From Thiohalocapsa sp. (lineage in GTDB: Bacteria; Pseudomonadota; Gammaproteobacteria; Chromatiales; Chromatiaceae), in the NCBI GenBank assembly GCA_021736785.1, contig JAIPFF010000045.1, positions 1 to 45,347 of the forward strand: DNA of 45,347 nucleotides. Direction: 5' to 3'. The notes under the pieces were generated by a model. It was not told the DNA's origin and did no database searches. It saw nothing but the letters and a program-made list of their open reading frames with translations. This document shows, one piece after another, positions 9,076-18,383 of the stretch; position 1 is the first letter of the stretch; every line of letters begins with the position of its first letter. Both the position numbers and the translations under genes were made by a program.

Positions 9076-10542
9076 TCAGGCTCGGATGTGATGGTAGATA
9101 TCCAGGTAGTGCTGGCCCGGCCGATTCCAGGAATTGTCCATTCGCATGCCGTTCAGGCGCAGTTGGCGGAAGTATTCCGGGTAGCGGTGCCAGAGCCCGA
9201 TTGCGCGCCCGAGCGCCGACTCCAGGCCGTCGTAAGTGAGATCGTCGAACAGATAGCCGTTGCGCTCCTCGAAAGGCCGGTCGCTGTAGTTGGCGTCGAA
9301 GACGGTATCGGCCAAGCCGCCGACACGGCGCGCGATCGGCACGCAGCCGTATTTCATCGCGATCATCTGCGTCAGTCCGCAAGGCTCGTAGACGCTCGGG
9401 ATCAAGATCATGTCCGAGCCCGCGTACATCAGATGGGCCAGTTCCTCGTCATAGCCGAGCTCGAGGTGACAGTCGGGGCTGGCATCCATCTCGTGCTTGA
9501 TGGCTCGAAAACGGGCGTCGACGCCGGGATCCGGTGCGCTGCCGAGCAGCACGAACTGACAGCCCTGCTCCAGCGCGTAGTAGATGCCGTGGCGGATCAG
9601 CTCGACACCCTTCTGCTTGTCGAGCCGGCTCACCACGGCGATCAGCGGCTTGAACACGTCGGTCAGGCCGACACGCCGGCGCAGCGCCACCTTGTTGGCG
9701 GCCTTTTTCGGCAGACTGTCGACACCGTAGTTGGTCGCGATATGGGAATCGATCTCGGGATTCCAGGTGCTGTAGTCGATGCCGTTCAGGACGCCCCCGA
9801 ACTTGCCGTCATGCGCCTTAAGCACGCCTTGCAGGCCCATCCCCTGGTCGGTGTGCTGAATTTCCCAGGCATAGCGGGGGGACACCGTGGTGACGAAATT
9901 CGCGTAGACGATGCCGCCTTTCATCAGATTGACGGCGCCCGGGCTACCGGGGTCCTGCAGCCGCTCCGGCGTTATCAGCCGCGCGGCGTCCAGGCCGTTC
10001 ATGTGCAGCACTTGCGGGCCGGTCCAGCCCTGGTGGCCCATGTTGTGCAGCGAGTAGCAGACCCGCGAGCGCTCCATGCCGAGTCCCGCGTAAAGCTCGA
10101 ACAGCAGCACGGGCACCAGCCCCGTCTGCCAGTCGTTGCAATGGATCACGTCCGGGCGCTTGCCTGACTTGTACAAAAACTCCATGACCGCGCGCGAAAA
10201 GAAGGCGAAGCGCTCCGGGTCATCCGCGTCGCCGTAGATCTTGCCCCGATTGAAGAAGCCGTGCTCGGAATGCGCATCGATGAAAAAGCACTTCAGCCCA
10301 TCGACCTCGCCATACTCCACGTCGCAGTGGATGGCCCGATCGTGGAACGGGACCCAAAGGTCGCGATAGATCTTGTGCATGCCCCAGACACGGTCGAAGC
10401 GCAGGCAGTCGTACTTGGGCAGGATAATCTCGACCGCGTTACCGCGAATCGCGACCTCCCGCGCCAAGCCCTGCACGAAATCCCCGAGACCGCCGGCCTT
10501 GGCGACGGGTGCACACTCGGGGCTGACCATCGTGATAAACAT
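9076..10542 (-). CDS. glgA: Glycogen synthase (GT5)
   Basis: GlgA elongates alpha-1,4-glucan from a nucleotide-glucose. The 488-residue product has the GT5 N-terminal nucleotide-sugar loop KAGGLGD (K15-D21) and the C-terminal donor-binding motif PSVYEPCGLTQMIAMKYG. The ATG at 10542 has AAAGGA at good spacing; a longer frame to 10662 adds residues without family similarity. The segments ILPKYDCLRFDRVWG and FAFFSRAVMEFL resemble, from memory, the second cyanobacterial synthase (GlgA2) more than E. coli GlgA. It is the last of five storage-polymer genes on this strand; no glgC or glgB is in view. Confidence 0.94.
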   Translation of the reverse strand: MFITMVSPECAPVAKAGGLGDFVQGLAREVAIRGNAVEIILPKYDCLRFDRVWGMHKIYRDLWVPFHDRAIHCDVEYGEVDGLKCFFIDAHSEHGFFNRGKIYGDADDPERFAFFSRAVMEFLYKSGKRPDVIHCNDWQTGLVPVLLFELYAGLGMERSRVCYSLHNMGHQGWTGPQVLHMNGLDAARLITPERLQDPGSPGAVNLMKGGIVYANFVTTVSPRYAWEIQHTDQGMGLQGVLKAHDGKFGGVLNGIDYSTWNPEIDSHIATNYGVDSLPKKAANKVALRRRVGLTDVFKPLIAVVSRLDKQKGVELIRHGIYYALEQGCQFVLLGSAPDPGVDARFRAIKHEMDASPDCHLELGYDEELAHLMYAGSDMILIPSVYEPCGLTQMIAMKYGCVPIARRVGGLADTVFDANYSDRPFEERNGYLFDDLTYDGLESALGRAIGLWHRYPEYFRQLRLNGMRMDNSWNRPGQHYLDIYHHIRA

Positions 10543-10844
10543 GCGACTGTCCTTTACTGGGTAATGCTTGGTCCGAGGCGTGGCGGGACGCAAGGCGAGT
10601 TGCGGTCGCGAGCGGAGCGCGGCGCGGACATCGACGATCGCGCTGCGGGAAGCCGGCGCCACTCGCCCGCGCCGGGCAACGCTCGCGCGGCCCGCGTAAA
10701 GACCCTATGGTCCTATCAAGCCGGTGACGCTATCAATAGCGCCGACGCGATTGCCGAACGGTGTTGCCATCGCGCCGATTATACGCCCTTGCCCGACCAA
10801 CCGAGGCTCGGCACTCGGGCACGATCGATCTGCCGGCGACCGCT
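10543..10844 (-). promoter_or_regulatory. glgA leader region with perfect -10 box
   Basis: This is a 302-base gap upstream of glgA. The minus strand has a perfect TATAAT at 10778-10783 but no good -35 at 16-18 bases, so it may need an activator. Further on is a small palindrome, GCTATTGATAGC (10729-10740). If the -10 is used, glgA has a leader of about 230 bases. I see no gene in it. Confidence 0.4.
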
Positions 10845-12101
10845 TCAACGGGTGTCGTTCTCGTCGTCGCGCTCGGCACGCGGCGCAACGGGCAGTTTCG
10901 GCACAGCCGCCAGCGCCGCCGTCACCAGCGCCGGATCCCGTACCGGCACGCGCAGGCTGAACCGCCCGCCTGCGCCCACAAGATAGCCGTGACCGCCCAA
11001 ATTCACGATGGTGCCCGGGGCGGCACTGCCGTGCACGATCAGCTCGGCCGAGACGGACACGGGCTGATCGGCACGCGGCGGGACAATCGGTCCGCTGCCG
11101 CGGGCGACGGGCGATGCGGCGGGCGGCGGGCCGGCATCTTGCTCGGCCGGCCCGGGTATCCAGCGCCCCGGCATCTCGGCACCGTTGAGGTCCTGCTCGC
11201 GGGCATGGACAGCGTTTCCAAGACCATTCGACGAGCGAGCGTCCGGCGCCGCCGGCCGCTGCGAGTCCGCGGAGAGCATTGCGAAACGGTCCGAAACGGA
11301 CGCCGCGGACACCGGGGCCCGGCCGACAAGGTCAATCTCGCCGGAACTGTCCGAGGGCGCGGCGCTCGCGCCGCCGCCGGCAGGCGGCGAAGCGGCGCCG
11401 GCGTCATCCGGGAATTCGGGCGGGGATCCGGGAGCGCCCGGGCGCCGGCCAGGAACCGGCGCTGCCGCGACGAACGGGAACTCTGGACTCAGCGTCGCGC
11501 CCGGCGCAGGGCGCGTGGATACGGGCGCCGCGGCATCGACTACCGCCTGGCGGTCGAGGCCGTTCCCGGGTGTGGTCGCGGCAGGCGTCGATACCGCCTC
11601 CTCCTCTGCGCGGTTCTCCGCCAGGAAGTCCACCCCGACGGGCGACGTGGCCTCCAAGCGGTTCGACCGCGCGACCAGCACCCAGCCGCCGCCCGGGCTG
11701 GTCATGCCGAGCTCCGCCTGCAGGGCGCCTGCCAGATCGGCCGCCTCGTAATGGGCAACCCCGGTGCGCATCGCCTGCACCTCGTCCAGTCGGGCCGAGG
11801 CCGCGACATGGGCGTCGCCGTGCTCATCGAAACATCGCAGCCGGAGCACGGGCGACGGGCGGTCGTCGCCGCCGCGAAATGCGGCCTCGGCATAGGCGAT
11901 ATCGGCGGGGTCGATGTGCCAGCGCAAATCGACGCCGCCGTCTCGGGTCTGATACGCCACCAGCCGCGACCCTTCTCCGGTGTCCGGAAAGCCCGCCGGC
12001 GGATCGTCCCGGGGCGGATCGGACCGTCTCAGACTCGGATCGGCCGGAGCGGGGAACGTCGCGTCGTCTTCGGGTCCGTCGCGTGTGCGGTCACCGCGCA
12101 T
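10845..12101 (-). CDS. DUF4912-domain protein
   Basis: The 418-residue product has a DUF4912-like region at about 45-150 (including RLVAYQTRDGG, DIAYAEAAF and WVLVARSNRLEAT), a Pro/Ala/Gly-rich linker and a C-terminal segment (about 350-400) with VNLGGHGYLVGAGGRFSLRV, resembling a small beta domain. DUF4912 proteins have no established function. They are found beside GH57 glucan enzymes, as here, where the gene follows the GH57 gene after 39 bp. A role in glucan binding or storage-granule organisation is an inference. No signal peptide is visible, so a cytoplasmic location is likely. Confidence 0.72.
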   Translation of the reverse strand: MRGDRTRDGPEDDATFPAPADPSLRRSDPPRDDPPAGFPDTGEGSRLVAYQTRDGGVDLRWHIDPADIAYAEAAFRGGDDRPSPVLRLRCFDEHGDAHVAASARLDEVQAMRTGVAHYEAADLAGALQAELGMTSPGGGWVLVARSNRLEATSPVGVDFLAENRAEEEAVSTPAATTPGNGLDRQAVVDAAAPVSTRPAPGATLSPEFPFVAAAPVPGRRPGAPGSPPEFPDDAGAASPPAGGGASAAPSDSSGEIDLVGRAPVSAASVSDRFAMLSADSQRPAAPDARSSNGLGNAVHAREQDLNGAEMPGRWIPGPAEQDAGPPPAASPVARGSGPIVPPRADQPVSVSAELIVHGSAAPGTIVNLGGHGYLVGAGGRFSLRVPVRDPALVTAALAAVPKLPVAPRAERDDENDTR

Positions 12102-12140
12102 GACGGTGTTCCGCCTGACGCAATGTCGTTGTTGAATCGC

Positions 12141-13874
12141 TCAGCTTTCGCTCCCCGGCTCGCCCTTCCGATTCTTTTTCGCGACACCGGCAGGCTTCGC
12201 GGACGGAGCGCGCGCTTCGCGCCGATCCGCGCCGGCGCGCGTCTGCTTGCCGCGATGCTCCGCGGACGACCGGGCCTTGGTCTTCTTGGCCGTCTTGGCT
12301 CGTGCCGTATCGCCGCTCGCCGCGGGATCCGCCGGCGCAGACGGAGCCAGGCGTCCGCCGGGAGGCCGCTGCCGTGGCTTGGCCGACTTGGACTTGCCGG
12401 CGGCCCCCGACGCATCGGCCCGCGAGCGTATCGGCGATTGTCGCGTCGCCTTTTCCGAAGCACCCGAAGCACCCGAAGCGACCGACGGGTCCGGTATCAC
12501 CGATGTGTCGTTGTCCTTCGACGCCTCGGCGCCGGCCCCGGTGCGTTCCTGCACCCCGGGGGGCTCGGCGGACGTCTTGCTGTCGGCGGCTTTGTCGGGG
12601 GCAGCGGCCGGGCTCGCCGCGGCATGCGTCTGGCTCGCCCCGCCCGCCTGCATTGGGGGCTCTTGCGTCGAGGTGCCGTTACCGGCGGCACCCGCCGGCT
12701 CCGCGCCGTGCTCGACGGCCGCGAGCAGTCGGTCCGTCTCGTCCGCAAGCTGATCGAGCTTCGGCAGCCAGTCGTCGCCCCAAAACAGGTAACAGCTCGT
12801 CTCCGAGGTCAGCAGCGACTTTCGCGCCTCGGCGAGCCGACGGAGCCCGTCTTTGCCGAAGCGCTCGCGCCGACCGGCGAGCGACCACCAGCGCCGGCTC
12901 TGATCCGTGACCCTGGTCACCGCGCGCTGTTGGCGCTCGGAGCCCGCCCATTGCGCCAGATCGAAACCGGATGTGGCGCCGACATTCCAGGCGCCGGTCT
13001 GTACCCGGGCATGGGCCGACGGTTGATGCGTCTGCACATAGTCGCCGAGCGCGACCGGTCGGACCGGATAATCGCCGCCGCGTACGTGCTCCATGTAGGG
13101 GGAGAAATAGTGGCCGAAGAAGCCGGAGCCCTCGTGCATCTGCCGGAACCAGCCACCGTTCTCGCCATCGGACCAGGTGGTGACCAGCCGGTGCTCGTGC
13201 GGGCGCGCGGAGAACCGGCAGCGATGCGTGACCTCATGGGCAAACCACGTGGCGTCAAGGCCGCTTTCCTGGGCGTTGGAGACATCCCGGTCGCGGGGAA
13301 CGACAGCGATACACACATTGTCGTGGCAGGCAAGGTAGGGCCGGAAAACGTCGGCGACGCCGTCCTCCGGGTGTACGTGCACACCGTCGACGACCACGTA
13401 TTCGTAGCCGGCCTCGACCAAAGCGGGAATCATTTCCATCGAGAACGCCATCTCCGGCGGCCAAAAGCCTCGCGCCGCGCGCCCGAAGGTGTCTTGCATC
13501 ATCTCCCGCCCCAGCTGCAATTGCTCCTTCCAGTCCGCGGGCGGTATCAGCGGAAAGATCGGATGGTAGTAACCCATGCCGATCAGCTCGATATTGTCTG
13601 CCTCGGCGTAGGCGGCAAGCATCGCGGGGATATCGACGATATGGCGGTAGCGATCGACGATGCCCGGATCGCGCAGTTGCTCCAACAAAACGCCGGAGAA
13701 ACCGACATGCAGTTTGGCCACATCGGCGTAGTTGCCCGCGTAGCGCGCCGGGCGCTCGTAGCACCGGATGATCTGCTCGGCCTCCCACGGATCGGTGTCG
13801 ATCAGTAGCCCGAGGTTGCCCGGCGGCTGGTGCATATGCAGCCCCAAGGCGTGAAAAACATTGGTCTCAATCAT
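12141..13874 (-). CDS. Glycoside hydrolase family 57 alpha-glucan enzyme with long disordered tail
   Basis: Residues 1 to about 385 form a GH57 domain. It opens with LHMHQP (H13, H15). The expected nucleophile is E141 in GFWPPEMAFS, and the probable acid/base is D236 in TTWSDGENGGW. GH57 enzymes are alpha-amylases, 4-alpha-glucanotransferases or branching enzymes, and the exact activity cannot be read here. Since no glgB is visible, a branching or transferase role is possible. Residues from about 390 to 577 are Ala/Pro/Ser-rich low complexity that turns lysine/arginine-rich near the end, which is unusual for the family. The gene lies between glgX and the DUF4912 gene. Confidence 0.88.
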   Translation of the reverse strand: MIETNVFHALGLHMHQPPGNLGLLIDTDPWEAEQIIRCYERPARYAGNYADVAKLHVGFSGVLLEQLRDPGIVDRYRHIVDIPAMLAAYAEADNIELIGMGYYHPIFPLIPPADWKEQLQLGREMMQDTFGRAARGFWPPEMAFSMEMIPALVEAGYEYVVVDGVHVHPEDGVADVFRPYLACHDNVCIAVVPRDRDVSNAQESGLDATWFAHEVTHRCRFSARPHEHRLVTTWSDGENGGWFRQMHEGSGFFGHYFSPYMEHVRGGDYPVRPVALGDYVQTHQPSAHARVQTGAWNVGATSGFDLAQWAGSERQQRAVTRVTDQSRRWWSLAGRRERFGKDGLRRLAEARKSLLTSETSCYLFWGDDWLPKLDQLADETDRLLAAVEHGAEPAGAAGNGTSTQEPPMQAGGASQTHAAASPAAAPDKAADSKTSAEPPGVQERTGAGAEASKDNDTSVIPDPSVASGASGASEKATRQSPIRSRADASGAAGKSKSAKPRQRPPGGRLAPSAPADPAASGDTARAKTAKKTKARSSAEHRGKQTRAGADRREARAPSAKPAGVAKKNRKGEPGSES

Positions 13875-13991
13875 CGAATCGACAACTCCGTTCTGCGGAG
13901 CTTGCTATTGTGCCCGATAGATTTTTCCGCCGCCTCGGCGGCGATGGGGCGCGGCCGATTATCCGGCAGCGGCGATAGTCGGCGGCCCGCG

Positions 13992-16070
13992 TCACGCCGA
14001 TGCGCCGGCGTCGCCGCGCATCCCTTCCAGCACGATCATGGCGTGCCCGCCGACACGATAGCGCTTGCCTGCCAGCGGCCGAAAGCGATCGCGCTCGACA
14101 AGGTCTGCCGGTGACGAAGCCCCGGTATCGACGACCTGCGCCCATGACCAACCCTCGCACGGCGGCACCGCGAAGGTCGCCGCGGCGGCGGCGACGTTGA
14201 TCATGGCATGCAGCGGCGGCTCGTCGCTCGTTCTTCCGAGCAAAGTGAATGCCACCTCCGTTGCTTGCGGATTATCCCACTCCGGCGGTGTCGCGCCGAC
14301 GCCGTACCAGCGAATGTCGTCGTCGCTGAGGAATTGCCGCCGGCGCAGGCTCGGGTGACGCTTGCGCAGCGCGATCAGCCCACGCACGAAGCGCAGCATG
14401 CCGGCGTTGCGCTCCGCCAGTGACCAATCGATCCAGCTCAGCGCGTTATCCTGGCACCAAGTGTTGTTGTTGCCGCCGGCGGAGCGCAACAACTCGTCGC
14501 CGGCGGTCAACATCGGAATCCCCTGGCTCAGAAACAGCATAGTCAGCAAATTCTTCGCCTGCCGCCGGCGCAGCCCCAAAACCGCGGCGTCGTCGGTCTC
14601 GCCCTCGATACCGCAATTCCAGCTCAGGTTATCGTTGCAGCCGTCGCGGTTGTCCTCGTGGTTCGCGGCATTGTGCTTCTCGTTGTAGGCGACCAAGTCC
14701 GCCAGCGTGAAGCCATCGTGACAGGTCACGAAGTTGATGCTGTTGATTGGATGGCGCAGGTTCGCCTGATAGAGGTCGCTGCTGCCGGCCACGCGCGTGG
14801 CGACTTCGTCCACGAGCCCGGGATCGCCACGCACGAAACGCCGGATGCTGTCGCGAAAACGGCCGTTCCACTCCATCCAACGGTAGCCGGGAAACGAACC
14901 GACGTGATAGAGGCCGGCGGCGTCCCATGCCTCGGCGATGATCTTGCTGCCGGCCAATACGTCCGAGAGCTCGATTCCCCACAGGACGGGCGGGTGGCGC
15001 ATGGGCACGCCGTACTCGTCGCGGGCCAGCGCGCTGGCCAGGTCGAACCGGAACCCGTCGACGTGCATCTCGCGGACCCAGTACTCCAGGCAGTCGATGA
15101 TGAAGCGCGCGACGAACGGATGATTGGCATTGACGGTATTGCCGCAGCCGGTGAAATTCAGATACCCGGAGCGATTGACGGCATCGAGCATGTAGAAGGT
15201 CTCGTTGCCGACCCCCTTGAAATTGATCGTGGGGCCGCCCTCGCCGCCCTCGGCGGTGTGGTTGAATACCACGTCCAACAGCACGCCGATGCCCGCGCGG
15301 TGCAGTTCCTTGACCATGTCCCGGAATTCCCGACGATGCGAGTCGCCGGCCCCGCTGCAGAAACCGGGATGGGGCGCGAAAAAGCTGTGAGTGCTGTAGC
15401 CCCAATAGTTTTGCAGACCCGCCGCGGCGACGCCCTCGGGCACGTCCTGCTCGTCGAAAGCCATCACCGGCATCAACTCGACATGCGTGATGCCGAGCGC
15501 CTGCAAGTAGGGAATCTTCTCGATAACGCCGGCGAAGGTGCCCGGTTCGGCAACGCCCGAGGACGGGTGGCGGGTAAAGCCGCCCACGTGCATTTCATAG
15601 ATGATCATGTCCTGGGACGGCATCCGCATCGGCTCATCGCCCTCCCAGTCATAGTCTTCCGCCAGCACCACACCACGGATCGAATCGTGCGGTCGCGGTC
15701 CGTCTGCGCAGCGCCGGAGGCGGTGCCAATCATGCGTCTCGACGGCGCGCGCCCAGGGATCGACCATTTCCACGGCGTCGTCGAACAACCAGCCGTGTCC
15801 GGCGGGGTCGTAAGGCCCCCGCATACGCCAGGTGTAGCGCGTGCCCGGCGGTAGATCCACCACCAGCACATGCCAGCTGAAAAAGCTGTGGTTCTCTTCC
15901 GGGTCCAGTTCGATCACCTGAAACGGTGCGCGGCTGTGCGGACCTTCGTAGAGCAGCAGTATCGCCCCGGTTGCGTGGCGGCTGTAAATCGAGAAATTGA
16001 TGCCGTCGTCCGCGACCGTGGCACCGGGCGGGTAACGTCGGCCGGGACGAATGGAATAAGGGATGCTCAT
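13992..16070 (-). CDS. glgX: Glycogen debranching enzyme GlgX (GH13, isoamylase type)
   Basis: GlgX hydrolyses alpha-1,6 branches of glycogen trimmed by phosphorylase. The 692 residues begin with a CBM48-like domain (about 10-110) followed by the GH13 barrel. The conserved regions are visible: LLDVVFNH (264-271), GFRFDLAS with nucleophile D343, IIAEAWD with acid/base E380, and TCHDG with D452. The length fits the GlgX/TreX group. It lies 79 bp downstream of ppk2 and 117 bp upstream of the GH57 gene on the same strand. Confidence 0.95.
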   Translation of the reverse strand: MSIPYSIRPGRRYPPGATVADDGINFSIYSRHATGAILLLYEGPHSRAPFQVIELDPEENHSFFSWHVLVVDLPPGTRYTWRMRGPYDPAGHGWLFDDAVEMVDPWARAVETHDWHRLRRCADGPRPHDSIRGVVLAEDYDWEGDEPMRMPSQDMIIYEMHVGGFTRHPSSGVAEPGTFAGVIEKIPYLQALGITHVELMPVMAFDEQDVPEGVAAAGLQNYWGYSTHSFFAPHPGFCSGAGDSHRREFRDMVKELHRAGIGVLLDVVFNHTAEGGEGGPTINFKGVGNETFYMLDAVNRSGYLNFTGCGNTVNANHPFVARFIIDCLEYWVREMHVDGFRFDLASALARDEYGVPMRHPPVLWGIELSDVLAGSKIIAEAWDAAGLYHVGSFPGYRWMEWNGRFRDSIRRFVRGDPGLVDEVATRVAGSSDLYQANLRHPINSINFVTCHDGFTLADLVAYNEKHNAANHEDNRDGCNDNLSWNCGIEGETDDAAVLGLRRRQAKNLLTMLFLSQGIPMLTAGDELLRSAGGNNNTWCQDNALSWIDWSLAERNAGMLRFVRGLIALRKRHPSLRRRQFLSDDDIRWYGVGATPPEWDNPQATEVAFTLLGRTSDEPPLHAMINVAAAAATFAVPPCEGWSWAQVVDTGASSPADLVERDRFRPLAGKRYRVGGHAMIVLEGMRGDAGASA

Positions 16071-16149
16071 GGCAGGTAGGCCGGGGATGCGGCGGCGTCC
16101 CGGCGCTCGCGCGCGGGAGCCGGCCTCTTGCAGCCGCCCGCGGGCGGCA

Positions 16150-17091
16150 TCAGATCGTCAGACGTCCTTCGCGCAGCAACTGGGCTTCCATCATCTCCAA
16201 CTCGCGCGCACCGGACACCACGACCTGCGGATCCGGGACGAAATCCAGTTCGGAATTCAGCCGCTGATAAGGGACGGCATTCAAGATCACTTTGATCGCG
16301 TTCAGACGCGCCTTCATTTTGTTGTTCGAGCGGATGATGGTCCAAGGCGCCCGCGACGTATGCGTCCGGCGCAGCATTTCGTACTTCTGATAAGTGAACT
16401 CGTCCCAACGGTCCTGCGCCTGAACGTCGATCTCCGAGAGCTTCCACTGGCGCAGCGGATCGGTCTTGCGGCGCTCGAAGCGGCGTGCCTGCTCTTCCTT
16501 GGTGACGCTGAAATAAAGCTTCACGAGGATCGTGCCCTGGCGCACGATGTCCTTCTCGAAGCCGACGACGCCGTGCATGAAGTGCTCGTACTCTTCCGGC
16601 GTACAGAAACCGAACACCGGCTCCACCATCGCCCGGTTGTACCAGCTGCGATCGAAGAGCACCTGCTGGCCACCGTAGGGAAACTGCTCGACATACCGCT
16701 GAAAGAACCACTGGGTGCGCTGATGTTCCGTGGGCCTTCCGAGCGCCACCACACGGTAGCGTTTCTCGTTCATGTAGCGGGTCACCCGCCGGATGGTACC
16801 GCCCTTGCCCGCCGCATCGCGCCCTTCGAACAGGATGATCATGCGTTTGTTGCTCTGCTCCAGATGCTTTTGCATCTGGATCAGCTCGGCCTGAAACGGC
16901 TTCAGCCCTTGCTCGGACCGGCGCTTGAGCACCGCGCGGCGCGTGTCCTTCTTGACCTTGGCCAACTTGCCGCGCATGGCGGCATGATCGGCGATCAAAT
17001 CCGCGAGCCGAACGCGCTCACCATGCAGATCGACCCATTGGTCGGGATCGGTCGTCGACTCGGTCACCGAAGCGTCCTCGTGTTGCGCCAT
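16150..17091 (-). CDS. ppk2: Polyphosphate kinase 2
   Basis: PPK2 transfers phosphate between polyphosphate and nucleotides, usually favouring NDP phosphorylation from polyphosphate. The 313 residues form a single PPK2 domain. Walker A is GRDAAGKGG (90-98), Walker B is LFDRSWYNR (145-153), and the lid segment follows with RRKTDPLRQWKLSEID. One-domain class I proteins of this length act on ADP or GDP; which one cannot be told. The gene precedes glgX, which joins phosphate and carbon storage. The upstream region holds an 11-bp phased repeat array. Confidence 0.95.
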   Translation of the reverse strand: MAQHEDASVTESTTDPDQWVDLHGERVRLADLIADHAAMRGKLAKVKKDTRRAVLKRRSEQGLKPFQAELIQMQKHLEQSNKRMIILFEGRDAAGKGGTIRRVTRYMNEKRYRVVALGRPTEHQRTQWFFQRYVEQFPYGGQQVLFDRSWYNRAMVEPVFGFCTPEEYEHFMHGVVGFEKDIVRQGTILVKLYFSVTKEEQARRFERRKTDPLRQWKLSEIDVQAQDRWDEFTYQKYEMLRRTHTSRAPWTIIRSNNKMKARLNAIKVILNAVPYQRLNSELDFVPDPQVVVSGARELEMMEAQLLREGRLTI

Positions 17092-17173
17092 GTCTAGGCT
17101 CTCGTGCAGGTTGACGCCGACATGTTACCACGCGGGATCGCACGCACGGCGTGATCGCCCGGGGCGGCTGATC

Positions 17174-17261
17174 CATCTCAATTCCGGCTCATATCCGGCT
17201 CGATTCGTGCGCGATGACGGCTCAATGCCGGCGCATTATCGGCTCAATATCGACGCATGCG
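17174..17261. repeat. Degenerate 11-bp tandem array upstream of ppk2
   Basis: About eight 11-base units start at 17174, 17185, 17196, 17207, 17218, 17229, 17240 and 17251 with no slippage. The best units read CGGCTCA or CGGCTCG followed by four AT-leaning bases (17185, 17196, 17218 and 17240); the others are diverged. The array sits between the MFS stop and ppk2 and overlaps the last codons of the MFS gene. A possible ppk2 -10 (TAACAT on the minus strand, 17122-17127) is 46 bp closer to the gene. Repeats with this phasing place protein sites on one DNA face, as in PhoB boxes. Confidence 0.6.
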
Positions 17262-18383
17262 ATCGACATGGCGAAAGGCCGCGACCCAGCCCAGTGCGGC
17301 CGCGCCGGCCATCGCGACGAACGTCGGCGTCGGACCCGCCGTGGACCACATCGCGCCGCTGACCAAGCTGCCGACGGCGCCGCCGACGCCGAAGCTGGCG
17401 CTGTTGTAAAGGGCTTGCCCGCGGCCCTGGGTCGGGCCCGGAAAATAATGATGCGCCAGGTGGATCGCCGCCGCGTGAAACGCACCGAAGGTCGCCGCGT
17501 GCAGGGCCTGGGCGAAGATTTGCACCGCGACGATGTCGACGAAAAAGCCGATCAGCGTCCATCGCAGCACCGCGACCGCCAGACTCGCGAGCAGCACGCG
17601 CCTCGCGCCGAAACGCTCGAGCAGGCGGTGCATGCCGAGGAACACGATGACTTCGACGACCACGCCGAACGCCCAAAGCGCGCCGATCGCCGTTCCGGCA
17701 TAGCCATTCTGCTGCAAGTAGATGGAGTAGAAGGCGTAGTACGCGCCATGGCTCGCCTGCATCGACATGCAGGCGGCCAAAAAGAACAGAATTTCCGGAC
17801 GCCGCACGATACGCCGCAGCGACAGTTGTACGCCGTCGTGGCCTGCTTGGTCTTTATCGGGAATGATCAGGCAACTGGCCCAAACGCCGACAAACAGGAC
17901 CAACACCATGATCGGAATGACGCCGGTGCCGGCGCGCTCCTGCCACCATCCGATCGTCGTCACCGTCAGAATGAAGCCGACGCTGCCCCAAACGCGCACG
18001 CTGGCGTAGCGGTTCGCCCGCGTACCGAGGTGGTTGAAAGTCACCGATTCCATCAGCGGTAACGGCGCGTTCCAGAAAAAGCTGAAAACCGCCATCACCA
18101 GGGCCATTGCCCAAAGACCTTCGGCCCAGAACACGCCGAGGAAGCCGAGCACGGCGAGCGCCGCGGACAAACGCACGATCGGCATGCGCTCGCCGTAGCG
18201 ATCGGCAAGCAAGCCCCAAACATTCGGAGCGACGATCTTGGTACCCATCAGGATCGCCATCAGCAGACCGATGGCAGCGGGACCGAAGCCGCGTTCCAGC
18301 AAATAAGGCCCCCAGAACGGCACCAGCGCGCCGAGCGCGGCAAAGTGAAAAAAGTAGTAGCTGGATAAGCGCGCGTAGGGCAT
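17244..18383 (-). CDS. MFS transporter, LacY/HcaT-like
   Basis: The 379-residue membrane protein has about twelve hydrophobic segments. It has an MFS loop motif of the form GLLADRYGERMPIV (about 57-70) between helices 2 and 3 and a repeated element in the second half (GMHRLLERFGARRVLL). The start YARLSSYYFFHFAALGALVP resembles the MFS_1-like group that includes the E. coli phenylpropionate transporter HcaT and nucleoside permeases. The substrate cannot be predicted. It is 221 bp downstream of aroC on the same strand, and its last codons fall in the 11-bp repeat array. Confidence 0.85.
   Translation of the reverse strand: MPYARLSSYYFFHFAALGALVPFWGPYLLERGFGPAAIGLLMAILMGTKIVAPNVWGLLADRYGERMPIVRLSAALAVLGFLGVFWAEGLWAMALVMAVFSFFWNAPLPLMESVTFNHLGTRANRYASVRVWGSVGFILTVTTIGWWQERAGTGVIPIMVLVLFVGVWASCLIIPDKDQAGHDGVQLSLRRIVRRPEILFFLAACMSMQASHGAYYAFYSIYLQQNGYAGTAIGALWAFGVVVEVIVFLGMHRLLERFGARRVLLASLAVAVLRWTLIGFFVDIVAVQIFAQALHAATFGAFHAAAIHLAHHYFPGPTQGRGQALYNSASFGVGGAVGSLVSGAMWSTAGPTPTFVAMAGAAALGWVAAFRHVDRMRRY

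Noticed and set aside
10761-13808. Plus-strand open frame of about 1,015 codons
   Set aside because: It is antisense to the DUF4912 and GH57 genes, has an Arg/Gly/His-rich composition without domain signals, and is explained by the high GC of the third positions of the real genes.
13928-13943. CGCCGCC/GGCGGCG hairpin as terminator between glgX and the GH57 gene
   Set aside because: The A/T run is on the wrong side for minus-strand transcription, and genes continue on the same strand.
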